A stretch of DNA of 53,148 nt, taken from the NCBI GenBank assembly GCA_029256485.1, contig JAQSXU010000017.1:1-53148 (forward strand), given 5' to 3'. The stretch's first letter is position 1. Each line of letters opens with the position of its first letter. Position numbers and translations under genes: made by a program. This document shows positions 8,305 to 18,100 of the stretch, piece after piece. The notes beneath the pieces were generated by a model. It was given only the letters and a program-made list of their open reading frames with translations. It did not search any database and was not told where the DNA came from. Source of the stretch: Clostridiaceae bacterium. Lineage in GTDB: Bacteria > Bacillota_A > Clostridia > Clostridiales > Clostridiaceae.

Positions 8305-8698
8305 AAATATCTTCTCAGGAAAGCTGAAGCACATAAGCAGATTTGGAGTAGTAGGCGTATTAAATACCATAATAGATTTTTTGGCATTTACAATTTGTAA
8401 TGGGCTTATTGGAATAAATTATATTTCAAGTCAAGTTGCAGGGTATAGCTTTGGAGTGACAAACAGTTTCATTTTAAACAAAAAATGGACCTTTCATGAT
8501 AAAAGTTCTAATAAAAAAACATTTAGAGAGTTAATTCAATTTATAGTAGTGAATTTAATTTCACTTGGCATAACCTTAATAGCAATGAATTTTCTTGTGA
8601 AAAATTTAAGATTAAATATATATTTATCAAAAGTTATAGTAACATTAATAGCTCAAATAACAAATTTTGCTGGTTATAAATTATGGGTTTTTAGTTAA
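8279..8698 (+). CDS. GtrA family membrane protein, putative lipid-linked sugar flippase
   Basis: A protein of about 139 residues with four hydrophobic segments and the GtrA-family start RFGVVGVLNTIIDF. Family members are thought to move undecaprenyl-phosphate sugars across the membrane. The gene overlaps the GT2 gene by 26 bases. AGGAGG at 8261-8266 favours ATG 8279, although ATG 8267 lies directly against the ribosome binding site. GT2-GtrA pairing is a standard signature of surface glycosylation (GtcA/CsbB in teichoic acid decoration). Confidence 0.87.
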   Translation: MKTINSAIENIFSGKLKHISRFGVVGVLNTIIDFLAFTICNGLIGINYISSQVAGYSFGVTNSFILNKKWTFHDKSSNKKTFRELIQFIVVNLISLGITLIAMNFLVKNLRLNIYLSKVIVTLIAQITNFAGYKLWVFS

Positions 8699-8728
8699 CC
8701 ATGGATAAAAATGAGGGGAGTTAGTAAC

Positions 8729-10235
8729 ATGAACTTTTTCTGAAATATGAAACTTGCAAAAAAAATCAGTATACTTTCAGTGAGCTTTTTTATCTTTCTT
8801 TTAATAATTGGATTTACTTCCATTAGGCAAATTTCAAAAGTTAACTCACAAATTTAGGAGTTAAATAACTCGAGAATGCAGCCAATTATAGACTTGGAGA
8901 ACATTAAATCAAATATTGAGTCTATTCGTTCTCTTTGCAATTCCTATATGGATTTAACTGATGATAAAACAAGAAAAACCGTAGAAAAAAGTATCACAGA
9001 CAAGGTATCAGCAATTGACAAGTCATTGTCAAAATATAAAAGCAATACAGAATTTAAAACACTTTTAGCAAATTATAATAGATTTATAAAAGCAAAGGAT
9101 ACATTTTGCGGTATGTGCTGTTATAACTCTTATTCTTTCTATGGTGATAACAAAGTCAATTATTGCACCTGTTAATAATGTAAGCAAAAAATTAAAGGAA
9201 ATATCACAAAGTAATGGTGATCTCACTCAAAGAATAGGTTATGAAAGTAAGGATGAAATAGGTGAATTAAGCAGTAATTTTGATTTATTTATGGATAAAC
9301 TCCAATTAATTATCAGAGAGGTAGCTGCTTCAGCTGAAACTATTTCCTCTTCAAGCTATCAGTTAAATAAGGCCGCAGTAGTTACCACACAGTCTCTGGA
9401 GGATATATCTAAAACTGTTGTAAATATAGCTTCTGGTACTTCAGATGAAGCAGCAGCAGCTGAAGAAACTACTGCTAGTCTTACAGAGGCATCCAAATTT
9501 TCTGAATCAACTTCAAATGCAAGTAAAAATACAACAAATAATAGCAAAAAGGCAGAGGAAGCAGCAAAAGACAGTGCAGCTAAAATATCGGAAATTGTTT
9601 CATCAATAACTGACATTGCAGAATCTTCAAAGGATGTTTCAATAATGATAAATGAACTTGATGATTCATCAAAGAAAATTGGTGACATTATTAAGATAAT
9701 CACATCAATTTCAGAACAAACAAATTTATTAGCATTAAATGCGGCTATAGAGGCAGCCCGTGCAGGTGAAGCTGGTAAAGGATTTAATGTGGTAGCAGAT
9801 GAAATTAGAAAACTGGCGGATGAAAGCAATAATGCGGCTAGGGAAATTTCACAATTAGTTAAAGAAAATCAAGTAAAGTCAGCTTCTGCTGTAAATTCAG
9901 TGGATCAGGTTGAAAAAAAAATTTCTATAGGAGTTACAAAAGCTTCAGAGGTGGGAAAAAGCATTGAAAACATAATTAGCAATATACAGAATATTGTTAA
10001 TGAGATTGAACAAATTGACACTGCTAATGAGCAGCAGGCACAAAGCTCAAAAGAAATAGAGAGGGCTATTAGCAGCATAGCTGCAAATTCCAATGAAATA
10101 GCTGGAGGCACAGAAAATATAAGTGCAAGTATTCAGGAGCAGCTGAGCACTATGACGGAAATAGAAAAAACTACAGAACAGCTGTCTGACATGTCAAATA
10201 AGTTAAGTAAAATTACATCCGGATTTAAAGTATGA
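8729..10235 (+). pseudogene. Decayed methyl-accepting chemotaxis protein
   Basis: Remnant of a transmembrane chemoreceptor. From ATG 8729 there are in-frame stops at 8741 (TGA) and 8855 (TAG). After the sensor helix region, the frame changes near 9105-9130, where an internal segment is missing compared with the intact receptor at 24991. TM2, HAMP and the whole signalling domain then run open from about 9130 to 10235, including the hairpin tip [22 protein letters not shown] truncated cytoplasmic signaller could still be translated from ATG 9141, but no good ribosome binding site precedes it. The paralogue shares KVNSQI-ELNNSR and [15 protein letters not shown], so both derive from one duplication. 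Confidence 0.88.
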
Positions 10236-10255
10236 AAAACAAATATGAATTAATG

Positions 10256-10291
10256 AGAATTTTGGGTTCAGGCCGAAAATTTTTCTTTTTT
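10256..10291 (+). terminator. Likely terminator after the decayed chemoreceptor
   Basis: AATTTTGG / CC-G-AAAATT stem with one bulge, then TTTCTTTTTT. Confidence 0.5.
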
Positions 10292-10373
10292 GAAAAAGTG
10301 AGTTCTGACTATGGAATATATTTTAATTTTATGCAGAAAATAATTGTAATTTATTAATTTAGGAGTGATTTTA

Positions 10374-11927
10374 ATGGATAAAAACAATTCCTCTATTCAG
10401 AATAATACTCCTTTAAGTGAATCCATTTCAGAAAATTTAAATATGCTCCATAAACTTCTTTCAAATTGCAATGATATTGTTTACCGTGAATTTGTTATAA
10501 AAGAGCTTAACCGCTCTGCTGCAATAGTTTTTATAAATGAGCTAATAGATACTAAATTAGTAAATGAGTCAATAATGCCATCATTGATGAATATAAGAGA
10601 AATTCATTATTTAAATCTAACATCTGAGGATGTTATGTCTACAGCTAAAAAATATAGTGTGCAATTTGCTCATATAGAAGATATATCAACTATTGGGCAG
10701 GTTATAGAAGCACTGCTAAATGGTAATACTGTGTTTTTAGTTGACGGAAACCACAGTGCTTTAAAAATGGAAACTCCAGGCTTTAAAGTAAGAGTCATTA
10801 CTGAACCAAGCATTGAAAAGAATATTAGGGGACCAAAGGAGGGATTTACAGAAAATATAAATATTAATGAATCACTTATAAGAAGAAAGATAAAATCACC
10901 TCAATTAAAATTTGAGGAATATTCTATAGGAACACTAACTCAAACAAAAGTATTTATTTCTTATATAGAGGATGTAGCAAATCCAGATATAGTTCATGAG
11001 TTGAAAAAAAGAATTGAATCAATAGATGTAGATTCCATACTAGAAAGCGGATATATAGAGGAATTAATAGAAGATACATCTTTTACATTATTTCCCCAAA
11101 TTCAACATACTGAGAGACCAGATAAAGCTGCTGCAGCTATTTTAGAAGGAAGAGCTGCAGTATTAGTAGATGGCACGCCTTTTGTTTTGCTTGCACCATG
11201 CACATTAATTCAATTTTTTCAATCCTGTGATGATTATTATGAAAGATATCCTGCTGCTATTGCCATTCGATTTATACGCTATATCTTTAGCATGTTAGCT
11301 TTATTTCTCCCAGGGCTTTATGTGGCAATTATTTTATACCATAAGGAAATGATTCCCACACCACTATTAATAAGCATTGTTGGCTCTGCACACAGAGTGC
11401 CTTTCCCTATGTTTGTTGAAGTACTGATTATGGAAATAACCTTTGAGGCACTGAGAGAAGCGGGGATTCGCCTGCCTGGACCAGCAAATCAAACAGTAGG
11501 TATTGTTGGAGTATTAGTTATTGGGGATTCAGCTGTAAGGGCAGGAGTTGTTTCACCAATAATGGTTATAATAGTTGCACTGACAGCAATATCTTCTTTT
11601 GGACTCCCATCCTATGATATTGGGTATACTATACGAATATTACGATTTATTATTCTTGTACTTGGTTCTATTTTGGGACTATACGGAATTATGTTAGGAA
11701 TTCTTATATTATTAATTCACCTTGTATCACTAAGATCTTTTGGAGTGGAATATCTTTCACCTTTAGCCCCTTTGAATTTAAAGGATCTTAAAGACGTTTT
11801 AATCAGAGTCCCATGGTGGTTCATGGAGGAAAGGCCAAGTTCCACTGCTTTCCATAACAAAAAAAGGCAAAAATCTTTTTTAAAGCCAAACATATTATAT
11901 AAAACCCGAAAATACAAAAGAGGCTAA
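10374..11927 (+). CDS. gerKA: Spore germinant receptor subunit A (GerA/GerKA family)
   Basis: Inner spore membrane subunit of a Ger nutrient receptor. A hydrophilic N-terminal half of about 280 residues carries the family motif DGTPFVLLAPCTLIQFFQS. Several membrane helices follow, with the conserved PFPMFVEVLIMEITFEALREAG block. The Arg/Lys-rich tail is usual. ATG 10374 has AGGAG eight bases upstream; the GTG at 10365 overlaps that site. It heads a four-gene operon A-C-D-B. The germinant cannot be predicted. Spore-specific sigma-G control is expected for the family, but I found no convincing sigma-G promoter. Confidence 0.95.
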   Translation: MDKNNSSIQNNTPLSESISENLNMLHKLLSNCNDIVYREFVIKELNRSAAIVFINELIDTKLVNESIMPSLMNIREIHYLNLTSEDVMSTAKKYSVQFAHIEDISTIGQVIEALLNGNTVFLVDGNHSALKMETPGFKVRVITEPSIEKNIRGPKEGFTENININESLIRRKIKSPQLKFEEYSIGTLTQTKVFISYIEDVANPDIVHELKKRIESIDVDSILESGYIEELIEDTSFTLFPQIQHTERPDKAAAAILEGRAAVLVDGTPFVLLAPCTLIQFFQSCDDYYERYPAAIAIRFIRYIFSMLALFLPGLYVAIILYHKEMIPTPLLISIVGSAHRVPFPMFVEVLIMEITFEALREAGIRLPGPANQTVGIVGVLVIGDSAVRAGVVSPIMVIIVALTAISSFGLPSYDIGYTIRILRFIILVLGSILGLYGIMLGILILLIHLVSLRSFGVEYLSPLAPLNLKDLKDVLIRVPWWFMEERPSSTAFHNKKRQKSFLKPNILYKTRKYKRG

Positions 11928-11932
11928 AAATT

Positions 11933-13132
11933 ATGAATATGCACATTAAAAATAAAGTAATTTTAGTTAATATTATATTTTTTATTTTTTTTCCCTTGTT
12001 AACAGGATGCTATGACAAAAGTGAATTAGGTGAAATTTCAGTTGTCTCTGGATTAGGTATTGATAAAATTTCCGGGAATGAGCCTATTTCCGTTACGTTA
12101 GAAATTGTTAATCCCAGGATATCCGGTGGAGGAAGTATGGATGTTGAAAAATCAAATAGCTCTAATACTCAAACAAGTACTGGTAAGACTTTATATGAGG
12201 CAATGCAGAATTTCTCGAAAAAAAGCTCAACTATTATGGATTTTTCTCATGCCAAAGTAATAGTATTGTCTAGGGATTTATGCGAATCAGGAATTTCTGA
12301 AATAATAGATTATTTAAACCGTGACCGTCAATTTAGAGGCTCTAACTGGATACTTGTTTCCAATAAAACAGCTAAGGAAATACTGCAAAGCAAAATTCCA
12401 AATGAAGACATTACATCTATGGGTATAGATAATATTATGAAATTATATAAAAAAAACGGACCTATTATGACCGTAAACTTAAATGATTATACAGTATGGG
12501 CAAATAGTGAGTCAAGGGCCAGCTTTGCACCTATAATTGATATTGATAAGTCACAAGAAGATAGTAAGGGGAAAATTAAAATAGAAAATACAGCTGTTTT
12601 TAAAAATAATAAATTAATAGGTACATTGCCAAAAGAGGAATCCAGTAATCTTCTATGGTTATATAATAATTCAAAAACCTATAAGACTACACTTACTTTG
12701 AAGCTGGATGAACTTCATGACAATGTTACTGTTGATGTTTATAAAAGAAGCACTAAAATAATTCCAGTTACAGCGAATGGTGAAATTAATTTTAAAATTG
12801 AATGTACAGCAGATGTTTCAATTAGGGAAAATAAAAACATTACATTTACTCAAGAAATTATAAGTAGTATTGAACATAACACCGAAGATCAATTAAAAAA
12901 GGAATTAAATAAATTAATTGATAAGGCTCAGAACACATATGATACAGATTTTGTTGGATTTTCAGAAAAAATATATGAAAATAATTCAAAAGAATGGGTT
13001 AGTTTAAAAAGTGACTGGGATAAGGTATTTCCTAATATAAAATATGATATTAATTATAAAGTTGATGTAACTAATACAGGAATAATTAAGGACCCTTCAG
13101 TTGGAAAAAGTGAGGAGGCAAAAAGCAATTGA
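11933..13132 (+). CDS. gerKC: Spore germination lipoprotein, Ger(x)C family
   Basis: Lipoprotein subunit C of the germinant receptor. A signal peptide ends in the lipobox LLTGC (Cys about residue 26), followed by YDKSELGEISVVSGLGID, the typical start of mature Ger(x)C proteins. The 399-residue length is normal. It begins five bases after the A subunit and overlaps the next small gene by four bases, so the operon is tightly coupled. Confidence 0.94.
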   Translation: MNMHIKNKVILVNIIFFIFFPLLTGCYDKSELGEISVVSGLGIDKISGNEPISVTLEIVNPRISGGGSMDVEKSNSSNTQTSTGKTLYEAMQNFSKKSSTIMDFSHAKVIVLSRDLCESGISEIIDYLNRDRQFRGSNWILVSNKTAKEILQSKIPNEDITSMGIDNIMKLYKKNGPIMTVNLNDYTVWANSESRASFAPIIDIDKSQEDSKGKIKIENTAVFKNNKLIGTLPKEESSNLLWLYNNSKTYKTTLTLKLDELHDNVTVDVYKRSTKIIPVTANGEINFKIECTADVSIRENKNITFTQEIISSIEHNTEDQLKKELNKLIDKAQNTYDTDFVGFSEKIYENNSKEWVSLKSDWDKVFPNIKYDINYKVDVTNTGIIKDPSVGKSEEAKSN

Positions 13133-13347
13133 CAGCATTTTTAATAATAACTATTTTGTTAATTTTACTCATAGAGGGAATACCATTATTTAATAATAAA
13201 ATGTGGAAAGAATTAATATGCGTTGTTGTTCTACTGTGTGCCGCAGTAATAATCCAAATAAGCAGCAACATGGGTATGATAACCGGAATAAAGCTTATAG
13301 AAAAAGTACTTGAACCCATTGGCAAAAGGTATCTGGAAAGACTATAG
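13129..13347 (+). CDS. Small two-helix Ger operon protein (D-subunit type)
   Basis: A 72-residue membrane protein with two hydrophobic helices (about residues 2-17 and 29-53) and a basic C-terminus. The TTG start overlaps the gerKC stop and has GAGGAGG about 11 bases upstream, so the unusual start is supported. Small two-helix proteins of this size in ger operons (GerKD/GerVD type) modulate receptor activity in bacilli. The assignment rests on size, topology and position. Confidence 0.75.
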   Translation: MTAFLIITILLILLIEGIPLFNNKMWKELICVVVLLCAAVIIQISSNMGMITGIKLIEKVLEPIGKRYLERL

Positions 13348-13372
13348 ATATGCTATATTGAGGTGAAGGAAT

Positions 13373-14461
13373 ATGCGTGAAAAAGGAATTATAAGTACAA
13401 ATCAAACTATTTGGCTGCTTTTTTGCATAATTACATCTATTGCTACTATGCATATTCCAAGATTACTAATCCTTCAAGCAAGAAGAGATGCATGGCTGTC
13501 AGTAATTTTTGCATGGTTTTTGGATGTGCTTTTAGCTATAGTTTATGCTTACATGGGAATTCGTTTCCCAGGACAAAATATGATACAATATAGTATAACT
13601 ATTTTTGGTAAAAGGATAGGTGGATTTATAGGAGCTTTATTTTCTATTTTCTTTCTATTAAATTCTGCCGCTTTACAGAGAGGACTTAGTTTTGTTTTAA
13701 ACGGAGCATTTTTCCCAAGGACACCTGAGGAGATAATTCTAATTTCTTCGTATGTTGTAATTGGTTATGGAATAATAAAGGGTATAGAAGTAATTGGAAG
13801 AGTATGTGAAATTTTAGGACCCATATATTTATTTAGTTTAATTTCATTATTTTTACTTGTTATGCCAGACATGAAAATCACCAGATTAAAACCGCAGCTT
13901 GAGCTTGGATTAAGCCCTTCTTTAACAGCAACTCCATTAATTTTATCATTTTTAGGGTTATGTATAATGATGGGAATGTTTATTCCAATTTGTAGTCATC
14001 CAGAAACTGGATTTATTTCAAAGTTTATTGCCGTAACCATGGGAGCTTCCACGATCATTCTACTTATTGTAGGAAGCATTGGTGTATTCGGTCTACCCCA
14101 GTCAAAAAATATGATTAATATAAGTCTTGAATTAGCCAGAGTAATTCATATAGGAGGTTTTATTGAACGTGTTGAAGCAATTTGGCTTATGACTGCTATT
14201 GGAGGAATAATTGTAACATGTGCAAATATGATATGGGCATTTAGTCTAGGTATATCTCAAATAATAGGGCTGAATACTTATAAGCCTATTGTTTTTCCTG
14301 CCATTTTAGTTTCCTATGTAATCAGCATTACCTCATTTAAAAATAGCTTGGATTTAGTTACCTTTGCTTTTTACTCATTTCCTATTATTGCAATATTCGT
14401 TGAAACAGGACTTGAAATCACATTATTCTTTGCAGCATTAATTCTAAAGAAACGAGGGTAA
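13373..14461 (+). CDS. gerKB: Spore germination permease, GerB/GerKB family (APC superfamily)
   Basis: Subunit B of the receptor, a roughly ten-helix membrane protein of 362 residues related to amino acid permeases. It is the subunit thought to bind germinant. The N-terminal block (GIISTNQTIWLLF, then LQARRDAWLSVIFAWFLD) fits the family. It lies 25 bases after the small D-type gene with AGGTGAAGG before ATG. It closes the operon and converges with a short gene on the other strand. Confidence 0.94.
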   Translation: MREKGIISTNQTIWLLFCIITSIATMHIPRLLILQARRDAWLSVIFAWFLDVLLAIVYAYMGIRFPGQNMIQYSITIFGKRIGGFIGALFSIFFLLNSAALQRGLSFVLNGAFFPRTPEEIILISSYVVIGYGIIKGIEVIGRVCEILGPIYLFSLISLFLLVMPDMKITRLKPQLELGLSPSLTATPLILSFLGLCIMMGMFIPICSHPETGFISKFIAVTMGASTIILLIVGSIGVFGLPQSKNMINISLELARVIHIGGFIERVEAIWLMTAIGGIIVTCANMIWAFSLGISQIIGLNTYKPIVFPAILVSYVISITSFKNSLDLVTFAFYSFPIIAIFVETGLEITLFFAALILKKRG

Positions 14462-14462
14462 T

Positions 14463-14618
14463 CTAAGAATTCTTATCTTTACTTATTATATTTTTCACCT
14501 TGTCTTTATATTTGCTAAATAAGTGTTTTTGAAATAAATAAGAAATTAAACTGCAGCATAGAATTATGAATAATCCAATACAAATAGAAATTAAGTTATT
14601 TATACCTATATTCTGCAT
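14463..14618 (-). CDS. 51-residue single-helix membrane peptide
   Basis: A short ORF on the reverse strand: ATG at 14618-14616, preceded on that strand by AAAGGAG with seven bases spacing. It encodes MQNIGINNLISICIG followed by a hydrophobic run to about residue 29, and then a Lys-rich tail (KYKDKVKNIISKDKNS at the end). The stop lies two bases from the gerKB stop, so the genes converge. A good ribosome binding site, one clean helix and a basic cytoplasmic tail all favour a real gene. I recognise no family. Confidence 0.55.
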   Translation of the reverse strand: MQNIGINNLISICIGLFIILCCSLISYLFQKHLFSKYKDKVKNIISKDKNS

Positions 14619-14732
14619 AACTATTCTCCTTTATTAATAGTGTATTTTGTAATAAACTTTTATAAGGGGGCTTAAAGTAAAAAATGGAATAAAGTATATT
14701 GTATTTATAATTTTATTTAAGGAGGTATTTAT

Positions 14733-16094
14733 GTGAACCAACTCAGCACAGTAAATGATTCAATAGAGCATAAAGGCAAGTTAAAGCAAATATTTCAGCT
14801 TTCATGGCCTGTTATGCTTGGCATGATACTTCAAAGTTTGCTTGGCACAGTGGATACATATTTTATATCACAACTTGGGACAAGCCAATCAGCTGCTGCA
14901 TCTCTTTCAAATTCGGCTACCAGTGTAATCTTTGTTATTTCAACACTTGTTTCTTCTGGTACAATTGCACTTGTATCCAGGAGCTTTGGTGAAGGAGATA
15001 TGGATTCAGTAAGAAAATTCAGCGGGGAATCCATTATGCTGTCTCTTATAATTGGAGGAATACTCAGCATAGCCTGTTATGTATATGCTGAAGAGATTAT
15101 AAAGATTTTATTTCAGCCTGGTCCAGTAGAATTATTATATGCAAAAGAGTATCTTACTATTATTTTCCCTGCTACAATTTTAGTGTTTTTAAACTCAACT
15201 CTAAGAACTATATTTCAGGCATACGGTGATACAAAAACTCCACTTTATATTTTTGGAGTATCAAATATAATAAATGCATTTTTTTGCTTTTTATTTATGA
15301 ATGTACTTAAATTTGGTATAAGGGGATCAGCCTTTGCAGCTGTTATTGCAATGTTTTATTCTTATATTGCCATTAATGTGCGTCTAATAAAAAAGATATA
15401 TGATTCAAACATAAAAATATTTATCAATAGTTTGAAAATCTTTGCTGAAGACAGTATAAGAATTTTAAAAATAGGATCATGGGCATGTTTGCAGCAGGTA
15501 GCTAGACCTATTACAGGCACATTAATGTTTAGTTTGGTGTACCAGGTTGGAGGTAAAGAAGCCACAGCAGCCTTTGGAATAGGTGGGCAACTGTTTAATT
15601 ATACATTTATTTTTTTGGTAGGATTGTCCACAGCAATTGCTATTATGGTTGGACAAAGTCTTGGAAGAGGTGATATAAATTCCTGTGATAGGGTTATAAA
15701 AGAAGGCATGAAGCTTGCTCTGGGAAACATTGCATTGTTTTCAATACTTTATGTAATAATCCCTGCAGCAATGATGAAGGCATTTATTAACAACACATTA
15801 GTTATAAAACATGGTGTGGACTATTTAAGAATTGTGTACGTAGGTATTATTTTTACAGCCCCTACCACTATTTACGGTGGGGTTTTTCAAGGAGCAGGCG
15901 ATACTTTTCCGCCCATGGTAGCATCTATGGCATCCAATGTGGTATTGAAGCTTCCACTGGCATATCTGCTCGCAAAAATTTTAAATTTTGGAACTATAGG
16001 TGTATGGGTATCAATTTCAATGTCAGTTGTTATTGAAGCATTTATTATAATTGTGTATTTTAAAATGGGAAAATGGAAGGAGAAAAAAATATGA
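14733..16094 (+). CDS. MATE family efflux transporter
   Basis: A 12-helix multidrug/toxin extrusion protein (453 residues) with the usual two MatE halves. The N-terminal block FQLSWPVMLGMILQSLLGTVDTYF is split here only by the reporting limit; key parts are LSWPVMLGM and GTVDTYFIS. The GTG start is used, because GGAGGT precedes it by seven bases. The substrate is unknown. It overlaps the acetyltransferase gene by four bases, so both are probably made together, which would suit a drug-modification and export pair. Confidence 0.92.
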   Translation: MNQLSTVNDSIEHKGKLKQIFQLSWPVMLGMILQSLLGTVDTYFISQLGTSQSAAASLSNSATSVIFVISTLVSSGTIALVSRSFGEGDMDSVRKFSGESIMLSLIIGGILSIACYVYAEEIIKILFQPGPVELLYAKEYLTIIFPATILVFLNSTLRTIFQAYGDTKTPLYIFGVSNIINAFFCFLFMNVLKFGIRGSAFAAVIAMFYSYIAINVRLIKKIYDSNIKIFINSLKIFAEDSIRILKIGSWACLQQVARPITGTLMFSLVYQVGGKEATAAFGIGGQLFNYTFIFLVGLSTAIAIMVGQSLGRGDINSCDRVIKEGMKLALGNIALFSILYVIIPAAMMKAFINNTLVIKHGVDYLRIVYVGIIFTAPTTIYGGVFQGAGDTFPPMVASMASNVVLKLPLAYLLAKILNFGTIGVWVSISMSVVIEAFIIIVYFKMGKWKEKKI

Positions 16095-16867
16095 TAATAA
16101 AGACTAAAAGTTCAAAGGCAATAATTGATTTTTTAAATGTAAATCCTATAATAAATTTAAATATAATTGGTTTCATGGAAAATGAGCCTGATGCAGACAT
16201 ATATGTAGATAATATAGAATCTCCTACAGGAGTAGTTGCAGTTAAAGAATATTTTAGTTACATATATACCGACAACGACCAATTTCTAGATGAAGTATTG
16301 AGCACCATGTATAAAGATGGTTACTATGGATTTTCTGGAGTATATAGATCTGTTGCAGAAAAAATAAGAAGTAAATTTAAAATTGATTGGGAGAGCAGAT
16401 GTGCACTGTATTACTATCCAAATAATAAAGTCGATATGAGTATAATAAAAAATCCTGTTAAGTCTATTGATATTAAGGATGCGGAAACTATTGACTATTA
16501 TTATACCTATAGGGATGAAACCACCCTGGAAAGAATTAAGCTAGATATAGAAAAAAGGGATTCTTCAGCCATATATGTAAATGATGATATAGCATGCTGG
16601 GTGCTTATTCATAACGATAATTCCATGGGAATAATGTTTACAAAGGAACAATACAGAAAGAAAGGCTACGCAGTTGATGTTACAGTGAATCTAATCAATA
16701 AGATACTTAAATCTGGCAGGACACCGTTTTTACAAATAAATGAGGCAAATAATATGTCACCCGGCCTCGCTAAGAAATGCGGCTTTGTACATGATGGTGT
16801 ATACAGCGATTGGTTTGGAATAATTGCAGGAAATCCAAAGGAATTTGGTGAGGATAATGGGGACTAA
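16091..16867 (+). CDS. GNAT family acetyltransferase
   Basis: A 258-residue protein whose C-terminal third has the acetyl-CoA binding motif EQYRKKGYAVDVTVNLI and then the GNAT end block NNMSPGLAKKCGF. The N-terminal part is family-specific and unrecognised. ATG 16091 overlaps the MATE stop (ATGA), with AAGGAG seven bases before it; the upstream ATG 16073 precedes that site. The substrate is unknown. Confidence 0.83.
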   Translation: MIIKTKSSKAIIDFLNVNPIINLNIIGFMENEPDADIYVDNIESPTGVVAVKEYFSYIYTDNDQFLDEVLSTMYKDGYYGFSGVYRSVAEKIRSKFKIDWESRCALYYYPNNKVDMSIIKNPVKSIDIKDAETIDYYYTYRDETTLERIKLDIEKRDSSAIYVNDDIACWVLIHNDNSMGIMFTKEQYRKKGYAVDVTVNLINKILKSGRTPFLQINEANNMSPGLAKKCGFVHDGVYSDWFGIIAGNPKEFGEDNGD

Positions 16868-16874
16868 AATAATA

Positions 16875-16901
16875 AATAGGAAGCTAATTAGCTTCCTATG
16901 A
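16875..16901 (-). terminator. Palindromic terminator between convergent genes
   Basis: ATAGGAAGCT / AGCTTCCTAT inverted repeat. On the reverse strand it is followed by TTTATTATTTTA, so it serves the chemoreceptor gene, whose stop codon lies within the hairpin. Confidence 0.7.
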
Positions 16902-17933
16902 GTTTGCCAAAGTATTTAATTCCTCTGCTAATTGTGAAACCTCCTGTACGCTGGCAGTAGCCTCTTCGATTGCAGATGATTGCTGCTCAGTTGTTTCAAG
17001 TGTGGAACTTGACATGTCAAGTGTTTTATTAACTGAGGATTGGATTTTTGAAGTAAGCTGTGAAATTGATTGAGCTGTTTCCTTGGAACTCTGAGAAAGC
17101 TTTCTTATTTCAGTTGCAACTACTCCAAATCCCCTTCCTGCATCACCAGCTCTTGCAGCCTCAATAGCTGCATTTAAACCAAGTAATTTGGTTTCATCAG
17201 CAATACTTTTTATTGAATCAAGGATACCATTTATTTCTATTGATAAACTTTTTATATTACTTATTTCTTCATTTAAGATATGTTGGTTATTTGTAACATT
17301 TATTGATGAAGCAGCAAGCTCCTCCATGGTAGCAGAGATTTGGTTAAAATTTTCACTAAGATTGGTAGAAACAGAAGCAAGGCTAAGCTGTTCATATCCA
17401 ATTTTTGAAAGAGAATTTGCTACAATGTACAACACCTCAGCAGCTGATTTAACATTTTCTTCTTCTGCTACTTTTACTTTTCTGGAAGCTTCTACATAGT
17501 TATTCTCATTAAAACCTATTTCACTAGCATTTTTTCTTACAATTGACTCATCTAATTGTGAATATAAAATTTGACCGCCTAAAATAGTACCAATTGATTT
17601 TTCGTTTACCATTATTGGTGCTGCGAAATCAATCAACCCTGCATGGCATGTATAGATATAAGGCCTTCCAGTCCTTGTGGCCTCTTCTCCGCCTTTTTTA
17701 TGGGATTCAGCACATCTGCTGTCGCCAATGGAAGTTGAATGTGTATAATTGCAGAAACTTGTATAGGAACTTGGTTTAGTTATAGGATTACCTTTAACAT
17801 CAATAGTTACGCTGGCTATGTTCATACTTTTGGCAAAATTATCTTGGAACTTCTGTAATAAGTCTATGTCAAGTACATCTTTAATTTCCAGCGCATCTAA
17901 ATCAATTTCTCCATTGCTAAGTTTTTTAATCAT
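16896..17933 (-). CDS. Soluble chemoreceptor with PocR sensory domain
   Basis: Cytoplasmic signalling protein of 345 residues without membrane helices. The N-terminal PocR domain (about residues 15-175) has the Cys-rich ligand region and the characteristic [13 protein letters not shown] shortened chemoreceptor signalling helix follows, with the hairpin tip [20 protein letters not shown] at about 255-275. PocR domains bind small hydrocarbon derivatives or similar ligands. The protein probably reports intracellular metabolite levels to the CheA/CheW array. The gene stands alone, with a promoter at 17962-17990. Confidence 0.88.
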   Translation of the reverse strand: MIKKLSNGEIDLDALEIKDVLDIDLLQKFQDNFAKSMNIASVTIDVKGNPITKPSSYTSFCNYTHSTSIGDSRCAESHKKGGEEATRTGRPYIYTCHAGLIDFAAPIMVNEKSIGTILGGQILYSQLDESIVRKNASEIGFNENNYVEASRKVKVAEEENVKSAAEVLYIVANSLSKIGYEQLSLASVSTNLSENFNQISATMEELAASSINVTNNQHILNEEISNIKSLSIEINGILDSIKSIADETKLLGLNAAIEAARAGDAGRGFGVVATEIRKLSQSSKETAQSISQLTSKIQSSVNKTLDMSSSTLETTEQQSSAIEEATASVQEVSQLAEELNTLANS

Positions 17934-17961
17934 TTAATATCCCCCTTCAAATTTGTATATA

Positions 17962-17990
17962 ATATTATGATAATTGACATGATATTTCAA
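17962..17990 (-). promoter_or_regulatory. Putative promoter of the PocR chemoreceptor
   Basis: On the reverse strand TTGAAA (17990-17985) and TAATAT (17967-17962) are separated by 17 bases. Confidence 0.5.
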
Positions 17991-18048
17991 AATTTACTTA
18001 TATAACTCAGCATTAATATAATTATATTATAATTCCAATAAAATGAAA

Positions 18049-18100
18049 AGCATAAATTGTGGACTTTCTTAGACAGCATAAATTGTGGACTTTCTTAGAA
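18049..18100 (+). repeat. Two tandem copies of a 26-base repeat
   Basis: Units 18049-18074 and 18075-18100 are identical except for the last base. Each contains GCATAAATTGTGGACTTTC. The second runs into a palindrome, CTTTCTTAGAAAG. They lie between the chemoreceptor promoter and the ribD-like gene and could be an operator or a replication-slippage duplication. Confidence 0.85.

Noticed and set aside
9359..9829. Long reverse-strand ORF opposite the decayed chemoreceptor (also 25962-26489 opposite the intact one)
   Set aside because: Ala/Ser-rich antisense shadow of the conserved signalling domain; it appears at the same place in both paralogues.
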